From contig JAOPKE010000009.1 of NCBI GenBank assembly GCA_025517465.1, forward strand, positions 1 through 64,000: a DNA stretch of 64,000 nucleotides. Reading direction: 5' to 3'. Numbering within the stretch: position 1 is the first letter of the stretch; every line of letters begins with the position of its first letter. Below, one piece after another: positions 42,346 to 53,329 of this stretch. Position numbers and translations under genes: made by a program. Source of the stretch: Halobacteria archaeon HArc-gm2 (GTDB taxonomy: Archaea > Halobacteriota > Halobacteria > Halobacteriales > Haloarculaceae). The notes beneath the pieces are model-generated. The model was not told the DNA's origin, ran no database searches, and saw only the letters and a program-made list of their open reading frames with translations.

Positions 42346-44895
42346 GTGCGTAGTAAATCATTGAACGGCGTCTGGGCGTTCCGCCGGGTCGGCGACGACC
42401 GGTGGCTCGACGGCGCGGTCCCCGGCGGCGTCTACACCGACCTGCGCGACGCGGGCGAGATCCCCGACCCGTTCTACGGGGACAACGAACTCGACGTCCA
42501 GTGGGTCGGCGAGTCCGACTGGGAGTACCGCCGGACGGTCGACGTCGGGGCGGACCTCCTCGACCACGAACGCGTCCTGCTGCGCTGTGACGGCCTGGAC
42601 ACGGTGGCGACGGTCCTCGTCAACGGCGAGGAGGTGGGGAGCTCGGTCAACATGCACGTCGGCCACGCGTTCGACGTCGCCGACGCGCTCGTCGCTGGCG
42701 AGAACGAGGTGGTCGTCCGCTTCCGCTCGCCCGTCGAGTACGGCGTCGAGCAGGCTGAGGAATATCCCTACGAGGTGCCCTGCACGCGCTACCCCGTCGA
42801 CCAGCCCGGGCGGCCGTTCGTCCGGAAGGCGCAGTGCCACTTCGGCTGGGACTGGGGCCCCTGCCTGCCGACGATGGGCATCTACCGCGACGTCGCGCTC
42901 GAAGCGTACTCCAGCCCGCGGATCCAGTACGTCAAGACCGAGCAGGACCACGGCGGCGATGGCGATGGCATCGACCTGACCGTTCGCGTGGGAATCGACG
43001 CGCCCCGCGCCGGCGAGTACGAGCTCGCTGCGACCCTCCCGAACGCCGACGCCGCAGCCGAGGTGACCGCGCCGGTCTCCCTGGCAGCCGGCCAACAGGA
43101 ACTCGAACTCACCGTCCCCGTCGCGGCGTACGACCTGTGGTGGCCCAGCGGCCTGGGCGACCAGCCGCTGTACGACCTCGAAGTCGAGATTACCGACGAG
43201 GATTGCGGGGACAGTCACACCCACACCGACCGGATCGGCTTTCGCGAGATCGAACTCGTCGTCGAACCCGACGCGGCGGGGACCGCCTTCTATTTCGAGG
43301 TCAACGGCGAACCGGTGTTCGCGAAGGGGGCAAACACGGTCCCGGTGTCGCCCTTCTACGGCGACGTCACCGCGGAGCGCTACGAGCACCTGGTCCGCAG
43401 CGCAGCCGACGCGAACATGAACATGCTCCGGGTCTGGGGCGGCGGGTACTACGAGGACGAGGCGTTCTACGACCTGTGTGACGAGTACGGGCTCCTCGTC
43501 TGGCAGGACTTCATGTTCTCGTGTTCGCTCCACCCCGCCGACGAGGACTTCCTCGACAGCGTCGAAGCCGAGGTCCGCCACCAGGTCCGGCGCCTGGCGA
43601 ACCACCCCTCCATCGCCCTGTGGTGCGGGAACAACGAGAACGAGGTGGCCCTGTACGAGTGGTTCGCCGACCACGAGCACCACGCCGACCACGTCGCAGA
43701 TTACGAGAAACTGTACGAGGGAACGGTCGGCCCGACCTGCCGCGAGGAGGACCCCTCGCGGACGTACTGGCCCGGGTCGCCCTCCAGCGGTCCGGGAACC
43801 GACGACCCGGACGTCTTCGGGTCTGGCGACGTCCACTACTGGGACGTCTGGCACGCCGGCGAACCCTTCGAGAAGTACCTCGCCACAGAGCCCCGGTTCG
43901 TCTCCGAGTTCGGCTACCAGTCGTTCCCGTCGACGGACGCGCTGCGGACCGTCATCGAGGAGGAAGATTTCAACCCGACCTCGCCGATGATGGAGCACCA
44001 CCAGCGCAACCCCGGGGGGAACCGACGGATCCTCACACAGATGGCGGAGACGTTTCGCATGCCCTTCGACTTCGCGGACTTCGTCTACCTCTCCCAGGTC
44101 CAGCAGGGACTGGCGATGCAGACTGCCATCGAGCACTGGCGCCGGCGCAAGCCCGAGACCATGGGCACGCTGTACTGGCAACTCAACGTCCTCTGGCCCG
44201 TCGCCTCCTGGGCCTCCATCGAGTACGACGGCAAGTGGAAGGCCCAGCAGTACATGGCCCGCCGGCAGTACGCGCCCGTGCTGGTCTCCTTCGACCCGGG
44301 ATTCGAGGGCGCCAGCGGTGCGGAGAACGCCCAGGCCGAGGACCCCGACGCGACGGAGTGGGGCGACGTCCAGTCCCAGACGCTGTGGATCACCAGCGAC
44401 GTGCCCGAACCGCTGGACGGACAGGTCGACCTGGCAGTCGTCCACCTCACGGACGGCCGACTCGTCCACGAGGAGGCGGTCGAACTCGACCTCGGTCCGA
44501 ACGCCAGCGAGGAACTGACGACCGTCGACTGCGACGACCTCCCCGACTGCGTGGACGTCAACGAGGTTATGGTGCGCGCAACCTACAGCGGGCCGGAGGA
44601 GTCCTACCCCGCCACCGCCTTCTTCGAGGACTACAAGGCCCTCGACCTGCCCGAGCCCGAGCTATCGGTCGAAATCGACGGCGCCGACGTCACCGTCGCC
44701 AGCGACCGGGCCGCGCTGTTCGTCGAACTCGACGTCGGCACGCTCTCGGGCGCCTTCTCGGACGACTTCTTCCACCTCGCACCGGGCGAGGAGCGGACGG
44801 TGACGTTCGACTCCTACGACGGAAAGCGCGAGGCCGTGGTCGAAGCTGCGATCGAGGACGCCCTCGATATTCGGCACCTCCGCGCGACGTACTAG
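42346..44895 (+). CDS. GH2 family beta-mannosidase
   Basis: The 849-residue glycosidase should release mannose from beta-mannosides. The sugar-binding N-domain starts SLNGVWAFRRVGDD, followed by the immunoglobulin-like domain and the TIM barrel. The acid/base Glu431 lies in LWCGNNENEVA and the nucleophile Glu521 in SEFGYQSF. KAQCHFGWDWGPCLPT near 162-177 is a beta-mannosidase hallmark. No signal peptide is seen, so it is cytoplasmic. The GTG at 42346 is the only start fitting the domain, 66 bp after pdhC. Confidence 0.93.
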   Translation: MRSKSLNGVWAFRRVGDDRWLDGAVPGGVYTDLRDAGEIPDPFYGDNELDVQWVGESDWEYRRTVDVGADLLDHERVLLRCDGLDTVATVLVNGEEVGSSVNMHVGHAFDVADALVAGENEVVVRFRSPVEYGVEQAEEYPYEVPCTRYPVDQPGRPFVRKAQCHFGWDWGPCLPTMGIYRDVALEAYSSPRIQYVKTEQDHGGDGDGIDLTVRVGIDAPRAGEYELAATLPNADAAAEVTAPVSLAAGQQELELTVPVAAYDLWWPSGLGDQPLYDLEVEITDEDCGDSHTHTDRIGFREIELVVEPDAAGTAFYFEVNGEPVFAKGANTVPVSPFYGDVTAERYEHLVRSAADANMNMLRVWGGGYYEDEAFYDLCDEYGLLVWQDFMFSCSLHPADEDFLDSVEAEVRHQVRRLANHPSIALWCGNNENEVALYEWFADHEHHADHVADYEKLYEGTVGPTCREEDPSRTYWPGSPSSGPGTDDPDVFGSGDVHYWDVWHAGEPFEKYLATEPRFVSEFGYQSFPSTDALRTVIEEEDFNPTSPMMEHHQRNPGGNRRILTQMAETFRMPFDFADFVYLSQVQQGLAMQTAIEHWRRRKPETMGTLYWQLNVLWPVASWASIEYDGKWKAQQYMARRQYAPVLVSFDPGFEGASGAENAQAEDPDATEWGDVQSQTLWITSDVPEPLDGQVDLAVVHLTDGRLVHEEAVELDLGPNASEELTTVDCDDLPDCVDVNEVMVRATYSGPEESYPATAFFEDYKALDLPEPELSVEIDGADVTVASDRAALFVELDVGTLSGAFSDDFFHLAPGEERTVTFDSYDGKREAVVEAAIEDALDIRHLRATY

Positions 44896-44999
44896 ATCGG
44901 CGGCAGGGTTCGAACCGCCCGCGACGACACCGACCACTTCGTTCATTCCGACCCCCCGGATCCCCAAGATTTTCAGTCGGGTTATCCGACGGTCCGTAC

Positions 45000-45764
45000 G
45001 TGACAGAGCCCTCCACTGCCATCCTCGCGGATGGCCTCACGAAGCGGTACGGTTCGACGACGGCCGTCGACGACCTCGACCTGGCCGTCGAGTCGGGCGT
45101 CGTCTACGGCTTCCTCGGGCCGAACGGCGCCGGGAAGACCACGACGATGCGCATGCTCACCGGCCTCGTCGAACCGACCGACGGCGCGGCCAGCGTCGGC
45201 GGCACGCCCTGCACGAACCGCCGGGATCTCGTCGACAGGGTCGGCCTGCTCCCGGAGGAACCGCCGCTGTACGACGAGCTGACCGGGCGCGAACAGTTGC
45301 AGTTCGCCGCCGACCTCCGGAACGTCCGCTGGGAGACCGTCTCCGACCGAGCGCTGGAGATGTGCGAGGCGCTGGACCTTGCCGCGGACCTGGACCGCCG
45401 GGTAGAGGGGTACTCGAAGGGAATGGCCCAGAAGACGGCGTTCGTCCAGGCCGTCCAGCACGACCCCGCCGTCGTCTTCCTCGACGAACCGACCTCCGGG
45501 CTGGACCCGCGGGCGGCCAGGACGCTCCGCTCGCAGATCCTCGACATCGCGGCGAGCGACGCGACGGTGTTCCTCTCGACCCACGTTCTCCCCGTCGTCG
45601 AGGAGATCGCCGACGAGGTGGGCGTACTCCACGACGGCCACCTCGTCGCCGAGGGCGCCCCCGACGAACTCACCGCCGCCGCACAGGGCGGTGCCAGCGA
45701 CGCCGACCTGGAGGACGCCTTCCTCGAACTGACGAACGAACCGGACGCGGCGCTGGGCCGATGA
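45000..45764 (+). CDS. ABC transporter ATP-binding protein
   Basis: The 254-residue ATPase has Walker A GPNGAGKTTT (40-49), signature YSKGMAQK (near 137-144), Walker B VVFLDEPTSGLD (near 157-168) and the switch His in STHVLPVVEE. Absence of a binding protein gene and the large permease downstream point to an exporter of the DrrA/CcmA type. The GTG at 45000 precedes the conserved start. Its stop overlaps the permease ATG by 4 bases. Confidence 0.93.
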   Translation: MTEPSTAILADGLTKRYGSTTAVDDLDLAVESGVVYGFLGPNGAGKTTTMRMLTGLVEPTDGAASVGGTPCTNRRDLVDRVGLLPEEPPLYDELTGREQLQFAADLRNVRWETVSDRALEMCEALDLAADLDRRVEGYSKGMAQKTAFVQAVQHDPAVVFLDEPTSGLDPRAARTLRSQILDIAASDATVFLSTHVLPVVEEIADEVGVLHDGHLVAEGAPDELTAAAQGGASDADLEDAFLELTNEPDAALGR

Positions 45765-47473
45765 GCGACGGCCCGGCCGCCGGACGGGGATCGGGCGGAC
45801 GGTCGACGCGCGGACGGTCGACGGGCGGTCGGCCGACCGACGGTCGCCCGGGCTCGCGGCCCGCGACGTGGCGGTCGCGGATCCGGAACGACGTCCGCGA
45901 CGCCCGCGTGCTCGCCCGGACCGAACTGCGCTGTCGGGTGCGAGACGTCCGCGGGAGTGCGCGGAAACTCCTCTCGGTCGCCTTCATGGCCTTCGCGTTC
46001 GGCGTCTTCTTCCCCCTCGTGCTGTGGGGCGTGGCGACCGGGTTCGGACGGGCGCTGGCGAGCGGAAGCCCGCCGCTCGGAACCGCGGGCGTCGCCTTCG
46101 GCGGTATCGCCGTCCTCGGCCTGTACGTCGGTGGTGCCAGCGGGTTCAACCAGGAGGCCGCCGGAGCCGTCGGCCCGCTCGTCAGGACCTCGATCTCGCC
46201 GACGGCGATGTCGCTGGGACGCCTCGGCAGCGAGTCGATCCAGGCGACGGCGGTCGGCGTACCCACGGCGGTCGCGTTACTCCTCGAAGTGGCGGTCGGT
46301 GCGAGGGGACCGGTGGCGCCCGCCCTGCTCGCCGTCGCGTCGCTGCCGGTGTTCCTCGCCGCGCTCGCCGTCGGTCGCCTCCTCGGCGACGCGATCCGAC
46401 ACGCGAGCGAGGTCCTCCGGGTGTCGCTGTGGACGAAGGTACTGGTCTTCCTCGCCGTCACGGTCGTCGGGTACGTCGGCAGCTACCGGTTCGTCTACGC
46501 CGGGCTGGACGAGACCGGTGGACTCGCAGGGGCCCTCCCACCGGCGTTCCTCCCCGGAGCGCCGCTCCAGGCCTACGCCGGCGTGGCCTTCGCCCCGCTC
46601 GGTGCGGACCCGCGACCGCTCGGGGGTCTCGTCGCCGTTCTCCTGCTCGCCGCCGTCCCGCTCGGCTTCGCCGCCGCGGTGCGGTGGGAGACCCACTTGC
46701 TCCTGCGTGAGTCGCCGGGCGACGAGGAGCAGACCAGCGGGAGCCGCGGCGTGCCGTGGCCGTTCACCGCAACCCCCTCGGCGAGGGTAGCCTGGCGGTA
46801 CCTGCTGCGCACCCGTCGGGACCCACGGATGCTCGCCCACCTCGGCCCGTTGCTGTTCGGGATGCTCGGCATGGGCGCGAGCGTCTTCCGGAACCCCGGG
46901 TCGCTGCTCACCGTCGGTCCGCCGGCGGCCACCGTCGCCGGCGCGACGGTGGCCGGCGCCGCGTACTGCATGAACCCGCTGGGCGACGACCGCGACCAGT
47001 TGCCGCTGCTGCTCACTAGCACCCGGTCAGTCGCGGTGTTGCTCCGTGGCCGAGTGCTGGCCGGCCTGGTCCTCGGACTCCTCCTCGCCGTCGGGGTGGG
47101 AACGCCGCTGAGTATCGCCTCGACGTCGGTTGTCTCGACGCTCGCCCTCGCCGGCTTCGCCGTCGTCCTCTCGCTGGCCGGCGCCGGGACGGCGCTCGGA
47201 ATCGGCGCCGTCCTCCCGCGGTTCGAGCGCCGCGAGTACATGAGCGTCGAACGGGCCCACCCCTCGACGATCGCCCTGATCTGCTACCTGTTCGGCGGGC
47301 TGTTCGTCGGCGGAATCGGCGTCTTCATGGTCGCCTGGAGCGTCGACGCGCACTCGCTCCTCCTGCCTGCCATCGCCTGGACGGTCTACCTTGCCGTCCT
47401 CGCACTCTTCGGTGGCGGCGGCTACGTCGCCGCCGTCCGGAAGTTCGACCGGTTGACGCTGGACGAGACGTAG
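45761..47473 (+). CDS. ABC transporter permease, ABC-2-like exporter
   Basis: The 570-residue protein has a long disordered, Arg/Gly-rich N-terminus (RSTRGRSTGGRPTDGRPGSR) and about 12 predicted membrane helices in two sets: about 70-290 and 385-560. Soluble segments carry PSARVAWRYLLRTRRDP and a basic coupling region. It is translationally coupled to the ATPase. The two halves resemble fused ABC-2 permease units. The substrate cannot be inferred. Confidence 0.85.
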   Translation: MSDGPAAGRGSGGRSTRGRSTGGRPTDGRPGSRPATWRSRIRNDVRDARVLARTELRCRVRDVRGSARKLLSVAFMAFAFGVFFPLVLWGVATGFGRALASGSPPLGTAGVAFGGIAVLGLYVGGASGFNQEAAGAVGPLVRTSISPTAMSLGRLGSESIQATAVGVPTAVALLLEVAVGARGPVAPALLAVASLPVFLAALAVGRLLGDAIRHASEVLRVSLWTKVLVFLAVTVVGYVGSYRFVYAGLDETGGLAGALPPAFLPGAPLQAYAGVAFAPLGADPRPLGGLVAVLLLAAVPLGFAAAVRWETHLLLRESPGDEEQTSGSRGVPWPFTATPSARVAWRYLLRTRRDPRMLAHLGPLLFGMLGMGASVFRNPGSLLTVGPPAATVAGATVAGAAYCMNPLGDDRDQLPLLLTSTRSVAVLLRGRVLAGLVLGLLLAVGVGTPLSIASTSVVSTLALAGFAVVLSLAGAGTALGIGAVLPRFERREYMSVERAHPSTIALICYLFGGLFVGGIGVFMVAWSVDAHSLLLPAIAWTVYLAVLALFGGGGYVAAVRKFDRLTLDET

Positions 47474-47685
47474 GCGGAACGCGAGGTGGGACGGGGTCGA
47501 ATCAGTCTCGCATCACACTCCGACGGTCCCCGTTCGAGCGCCGGGCGCCAGTACGACCCCACGGACGACGTACGGATCACCGAGACGACTGCAACGACGG
47601 ACGACCCGTCGAGGACCCGCTGACCGAGCGAATCCGAGACCCACAAAACCTTTCAGATCGGTTCTCACACGTTGGATCGACACAG

Positions 47686-48495
47686 ATGGTCCCCCACACG
47701 CGACGACGCTTCCTCCACGTAGCGGCCGCTGCGGCGGGCGGGTTCGCCGGCTGCAGCCAGTTCGCCGAGGACTCGGCCCAGTCCACGCGGACGGCGACCG
47801 AAGGCGCCAGACCGGACCCGTCGGCGAGCAACACGGCGACGGACCCGCCGACGCTGCTGGTCCGCGCCGACACGGCGTGGCCGCCCGTTCGCCTCGACGA
47901 CCCCGACCGGGAGAGTCCCGAGACGCCCGAGCGCGACCACATCTCGGGTCGGATCACGAACGAAGTGATCGGTAGTCAGTCGCGGGCCGATCAGCTCACC
48001 GTGACCGACGGCGTCACCGCGGGCGGGGTCGGCGAACGCGAAGAGACCGACGTGAACGGAAACGGCGGGGCCGACGCCGCCGAGGCGGTGTCGGCGTTCG
48101 TCGCGGAGACCGACTTCGACAGCGAGACGATCTACCTCCAGAGCACGCGCGTCCGCGAGTGCTTCCGGTTGCAACTCTGCCACGTGTCCTGGCAGTCCGA
48201 CTCCGTCGACACCGACTACACCCAGCAGCTCCGCCCGTACGACGAGCGCTGCGAGGCCGACACACACGTCTACGAGTCGCGGCTCATCCGACTCCCGGTC
48301 GCCCTCGACGAGGAGTCGGTCAACTCGTACAGCACTGGCATCGGCGGCAGCGGCCGCTGTGACCCCAACGGACGGGCTCGCGCCGAGGTGTCGAGCGGCG
48401 ACGGCGAAATCACCGAGACTGCGCCAGCGACCACGGGAACCGCTACGGCGACCACCGAGACACCTCACCAGACCACCAGCGGGGGTGACCAGTAA
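47686..48495 (+). CDS. Tat lipoprotein of unknown function, first of a pair
   Basis: The 269-residue protein starts with a Tat-like signal (TRRRFLHVAAAAAGGFAGC) and a lipobox ending at Cys23, followed by a Ser/Thr/Ala-rich tether. The core (about 55-235) is beta-rich with four cysteines (in VRECFRLQLC, DERCEAD and GRCDPNG), suggesting disulfides. The Thr-rich tail (TTGTATATTETPHQTTSGG) may be glycosylated. Its stop overlaps the ATG of the next lipoprotein, so the two are likely a unit. Confidence 0.72.
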   Translation: MVPHTRRRFLHVAAAAAGGFAGCSQFAEDSAQSTRTATEGARPDPSASNTATDPPTLLVRADTAWPPVRLDDPDRESPETPERDHISGRITNEVIGSQSRADQLTVTDGVTAGGVGEREETDVNGNGGADAAEAVSAFVAETDFDSETIYLQSTRVRECFRLQLCHVSWQSDSVDTDYTQQLRPYDERCEADTHVYESRLIRLPVALDEESVNSYSTGIGGSGRCDPNGRARAEVSSGDGEITETAPATTGTATATTETPHQTTSGGDQ

Positions 48496-49781
48496 TGGGA
48501 GACGGATCCCCCACGCGGCGCGGCTTCCTGGCCGCCGCCGGAACGACGCTGCTGGCGGGCTGCGGGAGTCTGGATCAGCTGGACGGGGGCGACCCGGAGA
48601 CCGTCTACGCACACGAACTCCCCCAGGCCGCCGAGGACGGCGAGGCGGAACCGATACTGGTCGAGGACGTTCCCGCCGATATCGAACGAACCGCGCTGGA
48701 CGACAGACGCGGGCGCGTGACCGAACTGCTCGATACGCTCCCGATGGCGTTCGGCCCGGCGGACGTCCCGAACGGCCACGTCCGGGAGCGACTCGTCGGC
48801 GCGTCCGAGGACGCGACGAAGTACGTCGACGACGCCCGGACGGCGAAGACCCGGCTCTCGGCGCTCCAGTCGCTCCGGGAGGCTCGTTGTGAAGCGCGCT
48901 ACGCCGCCGCCGGCTGGGCGTTCGTCGCGGACGACCTGACAGCGGAGGAGGTGCAGGCCGACCACGAGGCAGCCGTCGACGAGGCCGAATCGCTGGAATC
49001 AGAGCACGAGTACGCCGGAACGGACCCGGTCGACGCCGCGCTCGTTCACGCCCGCATCGAGCGGAACCTCCGGCTCGTGCTAGACGACGAGCCCCCGTCG
49101 ATTTACGCGCGGAAAAGTCCGCTACTGACCGTCGCCGAGTGGGGCGAGCACGCGGAGTCGGCGCGGGCTCGCGTCGACGACAGTGAGTACCTCTACGATC
49201 GGTTCACGTCGTCGCTGCCCGACGACGCCGGAACGGTCGAGGAGACGCTCGACGCAGCGGCGGAATCGGTCGCCGCCGACCTCCGGGAGCGTCGCGACGA
49301 ACTGCCTCCCGAGCCGACCGAGGACGACTACGACCTCGTCGACCGACTGCGGTACCGCCTGCGAGACGAGGCCGAGGAGAGCCCGGAGCGCGTCACCGAG
49401 GCGCAGGGCCCGGCCAGCGCCGTGCTGGCCGCGACCGAGGGACTCGTCGAGGTTGGGGCGTTCGGCCGGTTCCAGGAGCGGGTCGACGACGGCGAGACGT
49501 TCGGCGCCGAGGAGACGGCGGACGTGCACGAGGGCCGCAACGAGGCGCTCGACGCCATCCGGACGGCGCTGTCGGAGAGCCCGCGACCGGCGCTCGCTCG
49601 CCCGGTCCTCGCGGACGCGGCGATGACCGTCGCCTGGGCCGACGAGTCGCTCGGCCGGTTCAGCGGCGAGGTGGGTCTCAGGCGCCTCGACGACCCGATG
49701 CAGAAGTACACCACTGCGACGCTGCGGGCCAGGAGCGTCCCGGACGCCGTCGAGCAGGTCGTCGACGCGCTGGGCGGGTAG
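48495..49781 (+). CDS. Tat lipoprotein of unknown function, second of a pair
   Basis: The 428-residue protein begins MGDGSPTRRGFLAAAGTTLL with lipobox AGC, Cys23 being lipidated. The mature chain is largely helical and acidic, with long amphipathic heptad-like stretches (about 95-190 and 225-400), giving a helical-bundle profile like periplasmic or surface adaptor proteins. No family is recognised. Its ATG overlaps the previous stop by one base. No transporter is coded adjacent, so its role is open. Confidence 0.72.
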   Translation: MGDGSPTRRGFLAAAGTTLLAGCGSLDQLDGGDPETVYAHELPQAAEDGEAEPILVEDVPADIERTALDDRRGRVTELLDTLPMAFGPADVPNGHVRERLVGASEDATKYVDDARTAKTRLSALQSLREARCEARYAAAGWAFVADDLTAEEVQADHEAAVDEAESLESEHEYAGTDPVDAALVHARIERNLRLVLDDEPPSIYARKSPLLTVAEWGEHAESARARVDDSEYLYDRFTSSLPDDAGTVEETLDAAAESVAADLRERRDELPPEPTEDDYDLVDRLRYRLRDEAEESPERVTEAQGPASAVLAATEGLVEVGAFGRFQERVDDGETFGAEETADVHEGRNEALDAIRTALSESPRPALARPVLADAAMTVAWADESLGRFSGEVGLRRLDDPMQKYTTATLRARSVPDAVEQVVDALGG

Positions 49782-49820
49782 CCGGAGTCACAGACTGTTG
49801 TGGAGGCGTTTCGTACGGAG

Positions 49821-49852
49821 ATTTATGTAGGCGTAGTACCATCGTATTACCA
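49821..49852 (+). promoter_or_regulatory. RHH gene promoter with direct repeats
   Basis: A TATA-like ATTTATGTAG (49821-49830) lies about 26 bp before the ATG at 49852, so the gene should be leaderless. The 8-bp repeats TAGTACCA (49834-49841) and TATTACCA (49845-49852) are 11 bp apart, one helical turn, and overlap the start. This layout fits autorepression by a ribbon-helix-helix protein. Confidence 0.5.
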
Positions 49853-50151
49853 TGGAGTACGCGAGCGTGAGCGTCAAGTTCCCGGTCGAACTCGACGCCG
49901 AGATCGAGCGATTTCTCGACGAAACGGGACTCTACACCAACAAGAGCGAGTTCATCAAGGAGGCCTGTCGGTCGCATCTACAGGAGCTCAACGACGACAC
50001 GGCGATCACCGCCCTTCGACTGGAACAGCTACTCGCCCGGGCCGAACAGAACCGTCAATCCGATGCCGAGATCGAATCCGAACTCGCGGCACTCGGCGAG
50101 AAGGTCGATCCGGACGACCTCGAACTGGCGGTCGAAGAGGCTGGTCAGTAA
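49852..50151 (+). CDS. ribbon-helix-helix (CopG-like) DNA-binding protein
   Basis: The 99-residue protein has an N-terminal ribbon strand (EYASVSVKFPVELDAEIERF), then two helices (LYTNKSEFIKEACRSHLQEL), the RHH fold, and an acidic helical C-terminus (about 55-99). Such proteins are small repressors or antitoxins. No toxin gene follows, and lpdA begins 83 bp downstream, so it may act as a local regulator. Its own promoter carries repeat sites. Confidence 0.8.
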   Translation: MEYASVSVKFPVELDAEIERFLDETGLYTNKSEFIKEACRSHLQELNDDTAITALRLEQLLARAEQNRQSDAEIESELAALGEKVDPDDLELAVEEAGQ

Positions 50152-50234
50152 CGGTCGAGAGACGGTACCTCGATTGATTGCCATCCTCGATACCACCCAC
50201 TTTTCACGTCGCCGGCCGACCCCAACAGTAGAAA

Positions 50235-51665
<1,431 letters not shown>

Positions 51666-51692
51666 GTTCTCTCGATACCTTCGACCAACCGG

Positions 51693-52145
51693 TCAACACC
51701 ATCGTTCGACGACGGGCGCCAGTTCCGACGGCAGCGAGAGGTCGCTCACCTCGTCGGCTGGCACCCACCGCGCGTCGACGATCGGTTCGACGTCCGGATT
51801 CTCGTCCGTCGTGAGGTCGCCTCTCGGAGCGGTACAGCGGAACACCGTCGCGACGTGGGCGCCTACCGAGGACTCGAAGGCGAAGGCGTCGACCGGGTCG
51901 CCGACGGTCACGTCCAGGCCGGTCTCCTCGTGGACTTCCCGGGCCGCCGCCTCGCGTGGCGATTCACCCGCTTCGACGCCGCCACCTGGCAGGATCCACA
52001 GCCGTTCTCCCGCCATCTCGACGGCGACGAAGAGGTACTCGTCGTCGCGCTCGACCAGCGCCCGGGCGGCTGGACGCGGAAACGGCCACGAGAGGACCCC
52101 CTCCAGCACTCGCTGGCTCGCGGCGGACAGGACGTTCGTGAGCAT
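51693..52145 (-). CDS. Nudix hydrolase
   Basis: The 150-residue protein has a complete Nudix box, GGGVEAGESPREAAAREVHE followed by ETGLDV (about 55-80), with the G-x5-E-x7-REVxEETG pattern that binds metal and hydrolyses nucleoside-diphosphate-linked compounds. It starts MLTNVLSAASQRVLEGVLSW. The substrate cannot be predicted. The ATG at 52145 is the first that fits the fold. It ends 28 bp from the lpdA stop in convergent orientation. Confidence 0.88.
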   Translation of the reverse strand: MLTNVLSAASQRVLEGVLSWPFPRPAARALVERDDEYLFVAVEMAGERLWILPGGGVEAGESPREAAAREVHEETGLDVTVGDPVDAFAFESSVGAHVATVFRCTAPRGDLTTDENPDVEPIVDARWVPADEVSDLSLPSELAPVVERWC

Positions 52146-52212
52146 GACGGAACGGCGCAGTGGAGACGAAAAGACGTTTCGCCGTCCCGTCGCCGCCGTC
52201 AGCCAGATCGGG

Positions 52213-53202
52213 TCACGCCGCGTCGACGACACAGCGGAAGCCGATGTTCCCGGTCGACGCGTCGGGCGCGTTCTTCGACCGCGCTGCCAGTCGGTAGCGG
52301 TTGCACCACGACTCGTGACAGAGATAGGACCCACCCCGCATCACGCGCTCGTCGCCGTCTGGCGGTCCCGTGGGATTGTCCGGGTCGTAGGCGTCGCTGG
52401 CGTGGTAATCGGGGCTGAACCAGTCGGCACACCACTCCCAGACGTTGCCGCAGACGTTCGAGAGGCCGAAGTCGTTCGGCTCGAAGGCGTCGACCGGTGC
52501 GGTGCCGAGATAGCCGTCTGCGCCCGTGTTCTGCTCGGGAAAGTCCCCCTGCCAGACGTTGCAGCGGTGCTCGTCGTCTGGGACGAGTTCGTCGCCCCAG
52601 GGATACCGCCGGTCGTCGTGCCCGCCGCGGGCGGCGTACTCCCACTCGGCCTCGGTGGGGAGGCGCTTGCCTGCCCAGTCGGCGTACGCCCGCGCGTCGC
52701 GCCAGGAGACGTGCGTCACGGGGTGTTTCAGCAGATCGTCCTCGACGACGTGGGAGTCTGGGCCCGTCGGCCGGAACCAGTTCGCGCCCGCGACGACGCA
52801 CCACCACTCGGTGCCGGGGACCCGCTGGCGGACGGCGCTCTCCTCGTCGACGAACTCGTGGAAGACGAACGACCAGCCGTACCGCTCGGCGTCGGTGGTG
52901 TAGTCCGTCTCTTTGACGAACTGGAGGAACTGGGCGTTGGTGACGGCGAATTTGTCGATGTAGAATGGATCCACGGTGACTGAGCGCTCGGGCCCCTCTC
53001 CGTCCTCCGGGTAGCCCACGTCGTCGTCGGTGCCCATGCTGAACGTGCCGCCGTCGAGTCGGACCATCCCGCTCGTCCGGTCGTCGCCTTCGGTGGCGGA
53101 TGGTGTTCTGTGGGATTCGTGAATGGTGGACGCATCCGCGTCGGTCGAGGCGCCGACCGATCCGTTGGACGGCGCACAGCAGGCCCGCTCGTCCTCTGCC
53201 AT
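52213..53202 (-). CDS. formylglycine-generating enzyme (SUMF1/FGE type)
   Basis: The 329-residue enzyme should oxidise a cysteine in CxPxR motifs to formylglycine, activating sulfatases. The FGE-sulfatase domain spans about 45-329: MVRLDGGTFSMGTDDD, VTHVSWRDARAYADWAGKRL, PTEAEWEYAARGG, GNVWEWCADW. RGGSYLCHESWCNRYR holds Cys295 and Cys300, the copper-binding pair of genuine FGEs, and ARSKNAPDASTGNIGFRC closely follows the human pattern. The sulfatase gene upstream on the same strand has CAPSR. Confidence 0.93.
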   Translation of the reverse strand: MAEDERACCAPSNGSVGASTDADASTIHESHRTPSATEGDDRTSGMVRLDGGTFSMGTDDDVGYPEDGEGPERSVTVDPFYIDKFAVTNAQFLQFVKETDYTTDAERYGWSFVFHEFVDEESAVRQRVPGTEWWCVVAGANWFRPTGPDSHVVEDDLLKHPVTHVSWRDARAYADWAGKRLPTEAEWEYAARGGHDDRRYPWGDELVPDDEHRCNVWQGDFPEQNTGADGYLGTAPVDAFEPNDFGLSNVCGNVWEWCADWFSPDYHASDAYDPDNPTGPPDGDERVMRGGSYLCHESWCNRYRLAARSKNAPDASTGNIGFRCVVDAA

Positions 53203-53329
53203 ACTTGATGATTGGTTGCTTGGAGAGTAAGTGCTTGGGGAGAGGACGGATTCGGTAAAGATGACGGATCTAATACTTCGAGATCTCTCGCTTCAACGCA
53301 GAGAATCGGCAGAGACAATACGAACAAAG

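Noticed and set aside
44896-44960. tRNA T-arm-like GGTTCGAACCGCC between the mannosidase and ABC genes
   Set aside because: No acceptor stem, D-arm or anticodon arm can be drawn around it. It is a chance match.
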